This document shows, piece by piece, positions 1 through 8,256 of a stretch of 64,000 nucleotides of DNA. Numbering within the stretch: position 1 is the stretch's first letter; the number at the start of each line of letters is the position of its first letter. The position numbers and the translations under genes are program-made. The stretch covers positions 1 to 64,000 of the forward strand of contig NZ_LAQU01000009.1 of the NCBI RefSeq assembly GCF_000970345.1. Direction: 5' to 3'. The notes beneath the pieces were generated by a model, which worked only from the letters and a program-made list of their open reading frames with translations, searched no databases and was not told where the DNA came from. The stretch comes from Robbsia andropogonis (GTDB lineage Bacteria; Pseudomonadota; Gammaproteobacteria; Burkholderiales; Burkholderiaceae).

Positions 1-276
1 GCCTAGCGACGCAATCGAACTGTTGTCGTACAGCTTCAACTCGGTCTTCAAGCCTTCCATCAAAGCCAATCCGTAGAGGCCGTGCGCGATCACACCGTTG
101 AACCCCTTGCTTTGCGCAAATGCCGCGTCCGTATGCAGAGGATGATGATCACGGGTCAGCGTACAGAACGCCGCAATGTCCGTAGTGGTGATCTCATGCG
201 GCGCCGTGCTGATCGTCTGCCCCACCGGAACGTCTTCATAGTACAAGTCACTTGCGGGAATGTCGGTTTTCGTCAT
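1..276 (-). CDS. MaoC-like enoyl-CoA hydratase/dehydratase (partial)
   Basis: Only the first 92 codons are inside the window; the gene runs off the left edge. The N-terminal half of a single-hotdog MaoC domain is visible. The hydratase signature reads D-H-H-P-L-H-T-D, with the catalytic Asp and His in the D-x4-H arrangement, followed by the conserved G-x-I-A-H-G-L segment. The ATG at 276 has a purine-rich GGAGAAAGAGATAAGG tract upstream. It is the last visible gene of a minus-strand series with a CoA-transferase and an acyl-CoA dehydrogenase, so a role in hydrating an enoyl-CoA during acyl-CoA degradation is likely. The substrate is unknown. Confidence 0.82.
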   Translation of the reverse strand, partial: MTKTDIPASDLYYEDVPVGQTISTAPHEITTTDIAAFCTLTRDHHPLHTDAAFAQSKGFNGVIAHGLYGLALMEGLKTELKLYDNSSIASLG

Positions 277-334
277 CGCCTTATCTCTTTCTCCAGGTCC
301 ACTGATACGATCGTTACCTGTTTGCAGTAACGCG

Positions 335-1930
335 CTAACCCGCGTGCGTGGGCACCGGAATCTGTCTGCGTGGCAGCGCGCGGAACGCCTCTCCAATGCC
401 CATCGCGCCAGACTTGAACAATCGCGCATCCATCATCTTCAACGTCGTGCTGACCCGCATCGAAAATCCGATATGGTCAAGTACGTCTTCTTGCAAACGC
501 ACACCAGGCGCGATCTCGGTTAAGACCAGACCATCCGCTTCGAGTTCAAACACTGCGCGCTCGGTCACGAATGACACGCGTTGACCACGACGGCGAGCCA
601 GGGCACCGGAAAAGCTAATCTGATCGACCATTGGCACGAATTTCTTGAAACGGCCATCACGCCGAATGTCGAGCTTGCCGCCACCGGCAACGATGTCAAG
701 ACTGCCGCCGGTCAGCGTGCCGCTGAAAACAAGACGCTGCGAATTCTGCGTGATGTTGATAAAGCCGCCCGCACCGTCGTAGCGTTCACCAAAGCGTGTA
801 ACGTTGACATTACCGTTAGGATCGACTTGGGCAAACGACAGGAAAGCACAGGTCAGTCCGCCCCCGTCGTAGAAATCGAATTGATAGCCTTGATCCAGAA
901 TCGCCCGCGGATTGACCGCCGTCCCGAATTCCCGGCCATGACCGGGCACACCACCGATGACGCCGGCCTCGACGGTGAGCGTGATCAGTTCGTCGATACC
1001 CTCTTCCGCCGCGACATTCGGGATCATCGCCGAGACGCCGACGCCGAGGTTCACGACGTCGCGCGGATGCAGTTCGAATGCGGCACGACGCGCAATGACG
1101 CGTTTGATCGTCAACGGGTCCGGCGCGATCTGCGACGCCGGCAAACGGGTTTCGCCAGACCGGGCCGGATCATAATGCGTTGTGTAAGTCTGCATCTGAT
1201 CCGGTTCGACGACGAAATGATCGATCAAAAAACCGGGAATCTTGACCATATGCGGGTGCAAGCTTGCCCGCTTCACCAAACGCTTTACCTGGCAGATCAC
1301 GATGCCGCCCGCGTTATGCACCGCCTGCGCGATCGACAGATCTTCGCGCGATGTTGCCTCGTGCTCCATGCTGACGTAGCCGTCCTCGTCGGCGGAGGTG
1401 CCACGGATCAACGCCACCGTGGGCACGCCGGGTGCATGATAGAAAAGATAGTCGCGGCCCTTCAATTGGATACGCTCCACCATCGGCTCCGTGGTGCGCT
1501 TGTTCATTCGACCGCCTTCCTGCAACGGATCCATGTAGGTTTCCAGCCCCACGTGCGAGACGATGCCTGGATGCTTGCCCGCCATCGCCCGGCAAAGTTG
1601 TGTCATCACCCCCTGCGGCAGGTTATACGCTTCAATGGCCTCGTCCAGAATCAGTTTCATGAACGGGAGTTGCAATCCGAAGTTGCCACCAATCACGCGC
1701 CCGACCATGCCAGGATGCGCGAGGCGACAGATACCCTTCTCGGTCAGCGCTCCCACCCCGGTGATATGAAACAATGTCAGGTTGCGCGGCGTCGCGCCCT
1801 CCAGGAACCGCGATTCAAGCGCCATCAGCACGGCCTCGGGCACCCCGGAGCCGCCATTGCCTCCCAACATGACGAAATCGTCGTCTTTAATCAACGCAGC
1901 TGCTTCGGCTGCCGTGATGCATGAAATCAT
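335..1930 (-). CDS. Family I CoA-transferase, fused alpha-beta (YdiF/acetate CoA-transferase type)
   Basis: 531 aa, the usual length for single-chain family I CoA-transferases of the YdiF type, which move CoA between acyl-CoA and free acids through a glutamyl-CoA thioester. The N-terminal half has the glycine-rich G-G-N-G-G-S-G-V-P loop near residue 25. The C-terminal half has L-G-V-G-V-S followed by T-V-E-A-G-V-I-G-G, in which E321 is the expected catalytic glutamate. It lies 58 bp upstream of the MaoC gene and 40 bp downstream of the acyl-CoA dehydrogenase, so it is probably in the same operon. It would activate a carboxylic acid for that pathway; the acid is not identifiable from sequence. 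Confidence 0.88.
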   Translation of the reverse strand: MISCITAAEAAALIKDDDFVMLGGNGGSGVPEAVLMALESRFLEGATPRNLTLFHITGVGALTEKGICRLAHPGMVGRVIGGNFGLQLPFMKLILDEAIEAYNLPQGVMTQLCRAMAGKHPGIVSHVGLETYMDPLQEGGRMNKRTTEPMVERIQLKGRDYLFYHAPGVPTVALIRGTSADEDGYVSMEHEATSREDLSIAQAVHNAGGIVICQVKRLVKRASLHPHMVKIPGFLIDHFVVEPDQMQTYTTHYDPARSGETRLPASQIAPDPLTIKRVIARRAAFELHPRDVVNLGVGVSAMIPNVAAEEGIDELITLTVEAGVIGGVPGHGREFGTAVNPRAILDQGYQFDFYDGGGLTCAFLSFAQVDPNGNVNVTRFGERYDGAGGFINITQNSQRLVFSGTLTGGSLDIVAGGGKLDIRRDGRFKKFVPMVDQISFSGALARRRGQRVSFVTERAVFELEADGLVLTEIAPGVRLQEDVLDHIGFSMRVSTTLKMMDARLFKSGAMGIGEAFRALPRRQIPVPTHAG

Positions 1931-1970
1931 GATCGCTGTGGTCTCGTCGTGATCGTCTGTCGGTCGCCGT

Positions 1971-3114
1971 TTATGCGAGTTCCTTGTCCACCTGGCGCGA
2001 AATGATCATGCGCTGGATCTGGTTCGTGCCTTCGTAGATTTGTGCCAGGCGCACGTCGCGGAAGATACGTTCGATTCGGTATTCACATGAATAACCGTTG
2101 CCGCCATGGATTTGCAGCGCGTTCGATACATTGCGCATCGCCATGTCGGTGGTGAACAGCTTCGCTTGCGCGGCTTCTTTTGCAATCGAACCGCCCGGCG
2201 TCGTGTAGACGCGATGCATGATGGATCAACAGACGCGACGCATCGATTTCCGTCGACATGTCCGCAATCATGAATTGCACTGCCTGAAACGACAGAATCG
2301 AACTGCCGAACTGCTTGCGCTGACGGGCATAGGCTAGCGCATCTTCCATTGCGCCCTGCGCCAAGCCGAGCGCCATCGACGACATCAGCAAACGGCTGAA
2401 ATTGAAATTGCCCATCGCCATCTTGAACGCCTGGTTCTCAGTGCCAACCATCGACTCTTCCGCCAGCCTCACGTTCTCGAACACCAACTGGCAGTCTTCT
2501 AGACCGTGCATCCCGAGCAGTTCCTCGTTCTTGCCCCGCGATATGCCCGGCAGAGACATGTCGACCAGGAAACAACTGATCGACTTGTGGCCCGGCGCAT
2601 CACCCGTTCGCGCGAACACCATCGTGTAGTCACATACGCCGCCCAACGTCACCCAAGCCTTTACACCATTGAGCACCCAGCCGCTTTCAGTACGACGCGC
2701 CGTGGTCGTGATGCTGGCGACATCGGAGCCATGATCAGGTTCCGAGACGGCCGTTGCAAAAACAGCGCTGCCGTCGAGAATTTTCGGAATAAGTGCTTTT
2801 TGTGTCGCGTTGCCATGGTGATGCAGAAACAGCGCCGCCTCCACTGGAATCGCGAAGGTATTGCCGATTGCACCGGAGCAACGTGCCAACTCTTCCATCG
2901 CGATACATACCGCAATAGTGTCGAGTCCAGAGCCACCCGCGGATTCAGCCAGCGAGGTGCCGTACAAGCCAAGATCCGCCATGCCTTTGTACAGTTCGCG
3001 ATCGAAGTAATCCTCGCGATCGATCTTCTTCGCGCGCGGCAAGACTTCCTGTTCCGCAAAGCGGCGCACGGTGTCGCGGATGGCGGTCTGGTCTTCAGTA
3101 TAGAGTTGCGTCAT
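1971..3114 (-). pseudogene. Acyl-CoA dehydrogenase, interrupted by a +1 frameshift
   Basis: A full-length acyl-CoA dehydrogenase (about 380 aa) split between two frames. The first part from the ATG at 3114 carries the N-terminal helical domain and the FAD-contacting beta domain (F-A-T-A-V-S-E-P-D-H-G-S, then W-V-L-N-G-V-K-A-W-V-T). It stays in frame to H-D-A-G-R near 2195. Removing one base in the GGGCGGTT tract (about 2188-2196) rejoins it to the frame reading S-I-A-K-E-A-A-Q-A-K-L-F and onward through L-Q-I-H-G-G-N-G-Y and the C-terminal Q-I-Y-E-G-T-N-Q-I-Q-R segment, with stop at 1971. Everything else is well conserved, so the indel is either very recent or a sequencing error. It would introduce alpha-beta unsaturation ahead of the MaoC hydratase. 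Confidence 0.85.
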
Positions 3115-3240
3115 GGCAGTGTATCAATACAGGGTCTTGCGTCAGACACGTCGTCGAATGACAACATGCACTGCGCGCGCGGCGGAACGTTTCCGGGTTT
3201 CTCTACTGCGTCAAAACGAAATGGATGCTGTCCTGGCGGT

Positions 3241-3624
3241 TCACGCGACTCGGTGATCGCTAGCCAGCATGCCGTCATGTGCGACTTCATCCAGATCACG
3301 ATCGAAGAAATACACGGCGGTGTCGGTCACCATCGGCGCACAAGCGTCATTGAAGCCGGCGGTAATATGGGCGGCCGCGCGTCGGCGAGCGTCGACATCC
3401 CGCCGATATGCGTGCACTTTGATCAGGACGCGTACCGGACGGCCATCTTCATACCCCAGCTTGCCGGCGTGCGCGTAATCACTACTTTCAAGCGGCTGGA
3501 AGAACACCGTCACAGTAACGGCCTTCACATCGAACGCGGCAACCACCGCTTCCGTGACGCTCCGGGAAATACGTTGTTTCGTCTCGGCCGGCAGCAACGG
3601 CGAAATAATTTCGAGATACGGCAT
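3241..3624 (-). CDS. Tautomerase superfamily protein
   Basis: 127 aa. The start chosen is the ATG at 3624, which places proline directly after the initiator Met (M-P-Y-L-E-I), as needed for the catalytic Pro-1 of this superfamily. An upstream in-frame GTG at 3630 would bury that proline. The P-Y-L-E-I-I-S-P-L-L-P strand and the following K-Q-R-I-S-R-S-V-T-E-A-V helix fit the beta-alpha-beta unit of MIF/CHMI-like tautomerases, and the length fits a two-unit monomer. It begins 2 bp past the lacI stop, so the genes are translationally close. It may isomerise an unsaturated keto-acid intermediate of the operon's pathway. Confidence 0.68.
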   Translation of the reverse strand: MPYLEIISPLLPAETKQRISRSVTEAVVAAFDVKAVTVTVFFQPLESSDYAHAGKLGYEDGRPVRVLIKVHAYRRDVDARRRAAAHITAGFNDACAPMVTDTAVYFFDRDLDEVAHDGMLASDHRVA

Positions 3625-3626
3625 GG

Positions 3627-4706
3627 TCACTTGGATTCCACGGAAAGATTGCCCTGAAAGACGAGAGGATCCACCGTATCGTCAGTCGCGCATAAAGGCT
3701 CTGCTGGGGCTCGGCATGAGCCACGCAGCATCAAACGCTGGCCGACGCGGTATTCCCTTGCCCCGTTCGCGGCGCCATCGATCCGCTGCAAAATCCTATC
3801 CGCCGCCAGGTTCGCCAGCGCCTCCGGGCCGCTGTCGACCACGCTCAGGGTCGGGCGGCCCCATTCGAACCATGGCGAATCCTCGGCGCACAATAAAGAG
3901 ATATCTTCCGGAACGCGTAGACCGCGCTCGGACACAACACGCATGACACCAAGTGCGGATTCGTGATTCGCCACGAAGATAGCTGTCGGCGGATCCGGTC
4001 GGTCGAGTAGCGCCATCGCGGCGTTCGTCCCGGTCTGCGGCAAATAAGGGCCATCGATGATCAGCGCCGGATCGAACGGCACGAACGCTTCGTCAAGCGC
4101 CCGGAGATAACCGGCCCGGCGCTCGTCCCCCGATGTCGTCCCACGCCGCCCGACGACCAGACCAATCCGGCGATGCCCCATCTGCAAAAGGTAACGCGTT
4201 GCGTCATAGGCCCCGTCGACATCGGCGCTCAACACGGATTCGAGCAATGCCGATGGATCGCGACGCACAACGCAGAGAACCGGCACACCACTGCGTTCCA
4301 ATTGGACGAACACCTCGCTGTTCTGCCCGGTTGGCACCACAACCACGCCGCTGACGTTGTAGTCGGTCAATGCAGATATGGCGTCACGCTCTTGCTGGGC
4401 GTCATCACCAGTAATGCAAAGCATTACTTGATAGCCTTTTTCACGCATCCGGCCTTGCACAACGGCAGCGATACGACGGAAGGACGCATTCTCAAGGTTA
4501 TGAATGACAACGCCGATCAACTGCGCATGCCGGGTCTTCAAACCTTGCGCAAACTTATTGGGACGGTAACCCAACCGTGACGCCGCCTCACGAATGCGCG
4601 CTTGCGTGGCGGGGCCCGCCAGCCCCTTCCCGGCCAGCACTCGCGACGCCGTGGCCACGGAGACATGGGCAACTTCGGCAACGTCGCGCAATGTGACGGC
4701 TTTCAT
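3627..4706 (-). CDS. LacI/GalR family transcriptional regulator
   Basis: 359 aa. The N-terminal helix-turn-helix reads V-T-L-R-D-V-A-E-V-A-H-V-S-V-A-T-A-S-R-V-L-A-G, the classic LacI recognition region. It is followed by the hinge helix (G-Y-R-P-N-K-F-A-Q-G-L-K) and a periplasmic-binding-protein-like effector domain. I prefer the ATG at 4706 over the one at 4724 because AAGGA lies 7 bases upstream and the upstream codons add nothing to the family pattern. It is the first gene of the minus-strand operon, and a perfect palindrome stands about 46 bp upstream of this start. That suggests autoregulation plus control of the acyl-CoA genes behind it. The effector is unknown. Confidence 0.9.
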   Translation of the reverse strand: MKAVTLRDVAEVAHVSVATASRVLAGKGLAGPATQARIREAASRLGYRPNKFAQGLKTRHAQLIGVVIHNLENASFRRIAAVVQGRMREKGYQVMLCITGDDAQQERDAISALTDYNVSGVVVVPTGQNSEVFVQLERSGVPVLCVVRRDPSALLESVLSADVDGAYDATRYLLQMGHRRIGLVVGRRGTTSGDERRAGYLRALDEAFVPFDPALIIDGPYLPQTGTNAAMALLDRPDPPTAIFVANHESALGVMRVVSERGLRVPEDISLLCAEDSPWFEWGRPTLSVVDSGPEALANLAADRILQRIDGAANGAREYRVGQRLMLRGSCRAPAEPLCATDDTVDPLVFQGNLSVESK

Positions 4707-4751
4707 ATCCGCGTCCTTGGGCATGAAGGAAAGTAAAAGTCGGGAAAAATC

Positions 4752-4767
4752 ACGTAATCGATTACGT
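4752..4767. promoter_or_regulatory. Palindromic LacI-type operator
   Basis: ACGTAATCGATTACGT is a perfect 16-bp inverted repeat with a central CG, the hallmark of LacI/GalR operators. It lies just upstream of the lacI-family gene that heads the minus-strand operon. The sequence is directly visible; assignment to this regulator is inference. Confidence 0.72.
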
Positions 4768-5196
4768 TGATCGGATGGTAGGAAGCGAAAAATGACCAGT
4801 CAATAAGCTGACCATTACCAAATGAAGGTCAGGTATTGGCGTACGTTATAGTGTGTTTTTGACATGACACATGGCACGAGGCCTGAGTCCTTTACTTGAC
4901 AGGCAATAGCGCTTGCCATCCTGGCCAGGACGGCAGACGCATGTAAGAATGCGTAACCGTTTGCTTGCAAGGAGACCTCGAACGCGACGAAGTGGCGGGT
5001 ATTTCCGGCAAACGGTCGATGTGCATCGGCACCTTATAGCCCGCTAACGCCCCGTGCCATGCTTGCAATCCGTTACTGAAACGGAAGAAGAATCTGTGTG
5101 AGAATTGAACTATTGCCCGTGCCGTTGCACATAGGCAGTGCGTGGCGCGAGTCCGCAGCCCGTCCCCATTCACAACCCGGCACGAGATAGAGACCG
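4768..5196. other. Gene-poor stretch with a possible acyl-CoA ligase remnant
   Basis: No convincing intact gene. On the minus strand at about 4991-5074 a reading frame encodes L-A-G-Y-K-V-P-M-H-I-D-R-L-P-E-I-P-A-T, which resembles the region just before the C-terminal catalytic lysine motif of AMP-dependent acyl-CoA ligases. The expected T-G-K-I continuation is missing, and I could not recover it in the other frames. It may be a decayed ligase 3' end, consistent with the neighbouring acyl-CoA operon, or a chance match. Confidence 0.35.
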
Positions 5197-5556
5197 ATGA
5201 GCATGGATAGCGAGACGCAGCAGGCAATCGATGAGCTGAGACGACAAGTTGAGGAACTCACTAAGGCGTTGCTGCAAATACAGAAAACGTTGGTCAGCAG
5301 CTTTACGTCGCATAACACTTCCATCAATGCGCACACACAGGCGATCGATACGCATACCGCGCAGTTATCGGCACTGACACCTATTGCCCAGGCAACTGTG
5401 GCACGCCTGCAGCATGATCCAGAATTTGCCATGATTCTTAAGCGCATTCTGGAAGAAATATCCGCCAATCAGAACGCTTCAACCATTCCTGACAGTGCAC
5501 TAGAACGCAGCGAACAGTTCCTGCGGCGCATTGTCCCGGGTCACCTCATGCCTTGA
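5197..5556 (+). CDS. Small coiled-coil protein of unknown function
   Basis: 119 aa, not recognised. Residues about 5-35 form a clear heptad pattern (I-D-E-L-R-R-Q-V-E-E-L-T-K-A-L-L-Q-I-Q-K), indicating a coiled coil. A polar T/H/A-rich middle and a second helical segment (L-K-R-I-L-E-E-I-S-A) follow. There is no signal peptide or membrane segment. The purine-rich GAGATAGAGA precedes the ATG, and a second ATG follows two codons later. The gene stands alone, with a hairpin about 75 bp downstream. It may be cytoplasmic and oligomeric; no function can be assigned. Confidence 0.6.
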   Translation: MSMDSETQQAIDELRRQVEELTKALLQIQKTLVSSFTSHNTSINAHTQAIDTHTAQLSALTPIAQATVARLQHDPEFAMILKRILEEISANQNASTIPDSALERSEQFLRRIVPGHLMP

Positions 5557-5632
5557 GGGACATGGTCGGGACCCGCCGCATCCCGGTGAAACCGGCTGCG
5601 GCCGTGGCGCGCCTACCATCTTTCAGCACCGT

Positions 5633-5657
5633 AAGGCCGCATGCGTCATGCGGCCTT
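5633..5657. terminator. Hairpin downstream of the coiled-coil gene
   Basis: Perfect 11-bp inverted repeat, AAGGCCGCATG and CATGCGGCCTT, with a 3-nt loop. The stem ends in TT, followed by GTTG rather than a long T run. It is a candidate rho-independent terminator for the gene ending at 5556. Confidence 0.6.
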
Positions 5658-5979
5658 GTTGCGTTCCGAACAATGGTTTTTCGAGATACGGCAAATGGCA
5701 GCGCGTGGTACAAACGACACCCAACACGCTGAATTGCCGTTCACGCCGATTGCCACCTAATTTGGCATCTGCAAGAATGCGAGCGTCTGCACGTGCCAAG
5801 CAGCGATTCATGCCCGACGTTGGCAACCTGTGCAGCGGTATTCGGGGACCGGCGACAACGGGATCGCCGCCCCGAGCCTTGCCAGCCTTGTCATCGCCAC
5901 GCATGCGGTGGGCGCCGTGGCATCGTGCCGCCGGCGCCCGTTACTCGACCGCCCCATGCGGTCACCCAGCAAGAGTTCC
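5658..5979. other. Intergenic leader before the amino-acid ABC operon
   Basis: No gene is supported here. The reading frames that cross it are GC-rich shadows with no family-like sequence. It should hold the promoter of the ABC transporter operon. I see no clear operator or riboswitch-like structure. Confidence 0.4.
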
Positions 5980-6783
5980 ATGACAATGAAATACCGCTCG
6001 ATCCTGACCTCGCTGTGCATCAGCATTTCGCTCATCGGCGCCACGGCCGCGCACGCCGACGCGCTGTCCGACATCAAACAGCGTGGCACGCTACGCATCG
6101 CGGTACCGCAAGACTTCGCACCGTTCGGCTCCGTAGGAGGGGATATGAGCCTTCATGGTTTGGACATCGACACCGCCGGACTGATTGCCAAGGCCATGCA
6201 TGTCAAGCTTGAACTCGTGCCGGTCAGTAGCGCGAATAGAATTGCCTATCTCCAGACACACAAGGCGGACCTAGTCATCTCGACGCTTGGCAAAAACGCT
6301 GAACGTGAGAAAGTGATTGACTTCTCGCAAGCCTACTCGCCGTTCGCGAACAGCGTGTTCGGGTGGAAGGAAATCAAGGTCACCGGACCGGAAGATCTGG
6401 CGGGCAAAACAGTGGGCGTTGCCCGCAGCACGTTCGAAGATCTGCAATTGACCCAGACCCTGCCGCCATCGGCAACAATCAAGCGGTATGACGACAACAA
6501 CGGCATGATCGCGGCCTATATGTCGGGGCAGGTACAGGTTGTGGGGACCGGCGACTTCGTTGCCAATGCGATCGCTGAAAAGCATCCCCCCCACCCGCCG
6601 GTCTTGAAGTATGTCATCCATGAGTCTGGGTGCTACGTCGGCCTGAACAAGGGCGAACCGGCACTACTCTCCGCAGTCAATGACGCCCTGACGGCAGCCA
6701 AAAAGGACGGATCGCTGAATAAGATCGTCGAAAAATGGCTGCATACGCCGCTGCCGCAAACAATGGCGACCACATTCCAATAA
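5980..6783 (+). CDS. Polar amino-acid ABC transporter, periplasmic binding protein (family 3)
   Basis: 267 aa from the ATG at 5980, which has AAGAG five bases upstream. The signal peptide is K-Y-R followed by a hydrophobic stretch ending A-H-A before D-A-L-S-D. The mature part has the family 3 signature (G-T-L-R-I-A-V-P-Q-D-F-A-P-F-G, then G-L-D-I-D-T-A-G-L-I-A-K-A, then A-D-L-V-I-S-T-L). It heads a four-gene transporter operon with two permeases and an ATPase. It captures a polar amino acid or related compound in the periplasm; the ligand is not identifiable. Confidence 0.9.
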   Translation: MTMKYRSILTSLCISISLIGATAAHADALSDIKQRGTLRIAVPQDFAPFGSVGGDMSLHGLDIDTAGLIAKAMHVKLELVPVSSANRIAYLQTHKADLVISTLGKNAEREKVIDFSQAYSPFANSVFGWKEIKVTGPEDLAGKTVGVARSTFEDLQLTQTLPPSATIKRYDDNNGMIAAYMSGQVQVVGTGDFVANAIAEKHPPHPPVLKYVIHESGCYVGLNKGEPALLSAVNDALTAAKKDGSLNKIVEKWLHTPLPQTMATTFQ

Positions 6784-6907
6784 AATACGTCAGCCCGACG
6801 CCGTCGGAGATCTTCCCATGACGGCGCTGCCATGACATGTCACTGCGCCATCATCGCTTCAGGGCAGCATCCCGTTGTTCTGGAACCCACGCTTTCGTAT
6901 TTTCAAG

Positions 6908-7606
6908 ATGGCTTACCAATTCGATTTCGGCGCGGTCTTCGACTACACGCCTGTGCTCGTCACAGGCATTGAGGTCACGATCGAGCTGACCGTCGCCGGC
7001 GGAATTCTCGGCATGCTGGTTGCAATATTCTGTGCGTGGGTGCGTACGGACGGTCCAACCTGGCTGCGTCCCATCGTGGGACTGTACGTCGAGGTAATCC
7101 GTAATACGCCGTTCTTGATCCAGCTTTTCTTCATTTTCTTCGGCTTGCCGGCCCGCGGCATTCGCATCAACGAGATGGAAGCGGCAATCCTAGCGATGGT
7201 GATCAATCTGGGTGCCTACAATACGGAAATCATCCGGGCAGGCATCGCAGCCATTCCCCGTGGCCAACGCGAAGCCGCCGCCAGCCTGGCGATGTCGCGT
7301 GGGCAGGCGTTCCGCTACATTATCCTGCAGCCTGCATTGCAGAAGATGTGGCCTGCGCTGTCGAGCCAATTGGTCATCGTGATGCTTGGGTCGGCAGTGT
7401 GTTCGACGATTGCCGTTACGGAATTGTCCTTCGCGGCGAATTTCATTCAGGGACGCAACTTCCGCTCATTCGAATCCTATGCAATTACAACCGTAATCTA
7501 CCTGGTTCTCGCCATCGTCCTGCGTCAGATTCTGCGCTATATCGGGGATCGTTACGTTGTCAATCGACGTCCCCGTTCTGTGCCTTTCCCGGGAGGCCGC
7601 GCATGA
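6908..7606 (+). CDS. Polar amino-acid ABC transporter permease 1
   Basis: 232 aa from the ATG at 6908; an in-frame TTG at 6875 is less likely. Inner-membrane permease of the HisM/GlnP type with about five hydrophobic segments. The cytoplasmic ATPase-contacting EAA loop reads R-G-Q-R-E-A-A-A-S-L-A-M-S-R. The N-terminal F-D-Y-T-P-V-L-V-T-G-I-E-V-T segment and E-V-I-R-N-T-P-F-L-I-Q-L are typical of this family. The stop codon overlaps the start of the next permease (ATGA), so the two are translationally coupled and probably form a heterodimer. Confidence 0.9.
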   Translation: MAYQFDFGAVFDYTPVLVTGIEVTIELTVAGGILGMLVAIFCAWVRTDGPTWLRPIVGLYVEVIRNTPFLIQLFFIFFGLPARGIRINEMEAAILAMVINLGAYNTEIIRAGIAAIPRGQREAAASLAMSRGQAFRYIILQPALQKMWPALSSQLVIVMLGSAVCSTIAVTELSFAANFIQGRNFRSFESYAITTVIYLVLAIVLRQILRYIGDRYVVNRRPRSVPFPGGRA

Positions 7607-8256
7607 GCTTTACATTGTGGGATATCATCCGTGCGTTACTGATGGCATTGCGTTGGACGGCATTGTTATCCGTGGTTGCCTTTATCATGGGCGGAGTGGT
7701 CGGTCTGATTCTGCTGTGGTTGCGGATTTCGCGCGTGCGAACGGCAAACTGGTTCGCGCGTGGCTATATCGAACTCTTCCAGGGTACCCCGCTGCTGATG
7801 CAGCTCTTCATGATCTTCTTCGGCCTTGCGCTGTTCGGGCTGGATGTACCGGCCTGGCTTGCCGCGGGTATCGGCCTGACGTTGTGGTCCAGTGCCTTCC
7901 TGTCGGAAATATGGCGCGGCACCGTCGAGTCGATCGCGAAGGGACAGTGGGAGGCATCCGCCAGTCTGGCAATGACGCGGCTGCAACAGATGCGCTACGT
8001 TATCCTGCCGCAGGCACTGCGGATCGCCATCGCGCCTACCGTCGGCTTCTGCGTGCAGATCGTAAAAGGCACCGCGGTGACATCGATCATTGGTTTCGTC
8101 GAAGTAACGAAGGCCGGTACGATGATCACGAACGCGACGTTCCAACCTTTTGAAACCTACGGCATCGTTGCCGCCCTGTATTTTGCGCTGTGCTGGCCGT
8201 TATCGCTCTACAGCCGTTTCCTGGAGAAGAAGTTCCATGCCCCTCATCACCATTGA
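7603..8256 (+). CDS. Polar amino-acid ABC transporter permease 2
   Basis: 217 aa, starting at the ATG that overlaps the preceding stop. It has the same family features as permease 1: Y-I-E-L-F-Q-G-T-P-L-L-M-Q-L-F after the first membrane spans, and the EAA loop K-G-Q-W-E-A-S-A-S-L-A-M-T-R. It would pair with permease 1 in the inner membrane. Its 3' end overlaps the ATPase gene by 20 bp. Confidence 0.9.
   Translation: MSFTLWDIIRALLMALRWTALLSVVAFIMGGVVGLILLWLRISRVRTANWFARGYIELFQGTPLLMQLFMIFFGLALFGLDVPAWLAAGIGLTLWSSAFLSEIWRGTVESIAKGQWEASASLAMTRLQQMRYVILPQALRIAIAPTVGFCVQIVKGTAVTSIIGFVEVTKAGTMITNATFQPFETYGIVAALYFALCWPLSLYSRFLEKKFHAPHHH

Noticed and set aside
581-1924. Long plus-strand open frame opposite the CoA-transferase
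   Set aside because: It mirrors the codon pattern of a well-supported gene on the other strand and shows no domain-like sequence.
2506-3657. 383-codon plus-strand open frame opposite the acyl-CoA dehydrogenase and tautomerase
   Set aside because: Antisense shadow spanning two real genes and the gap between them.
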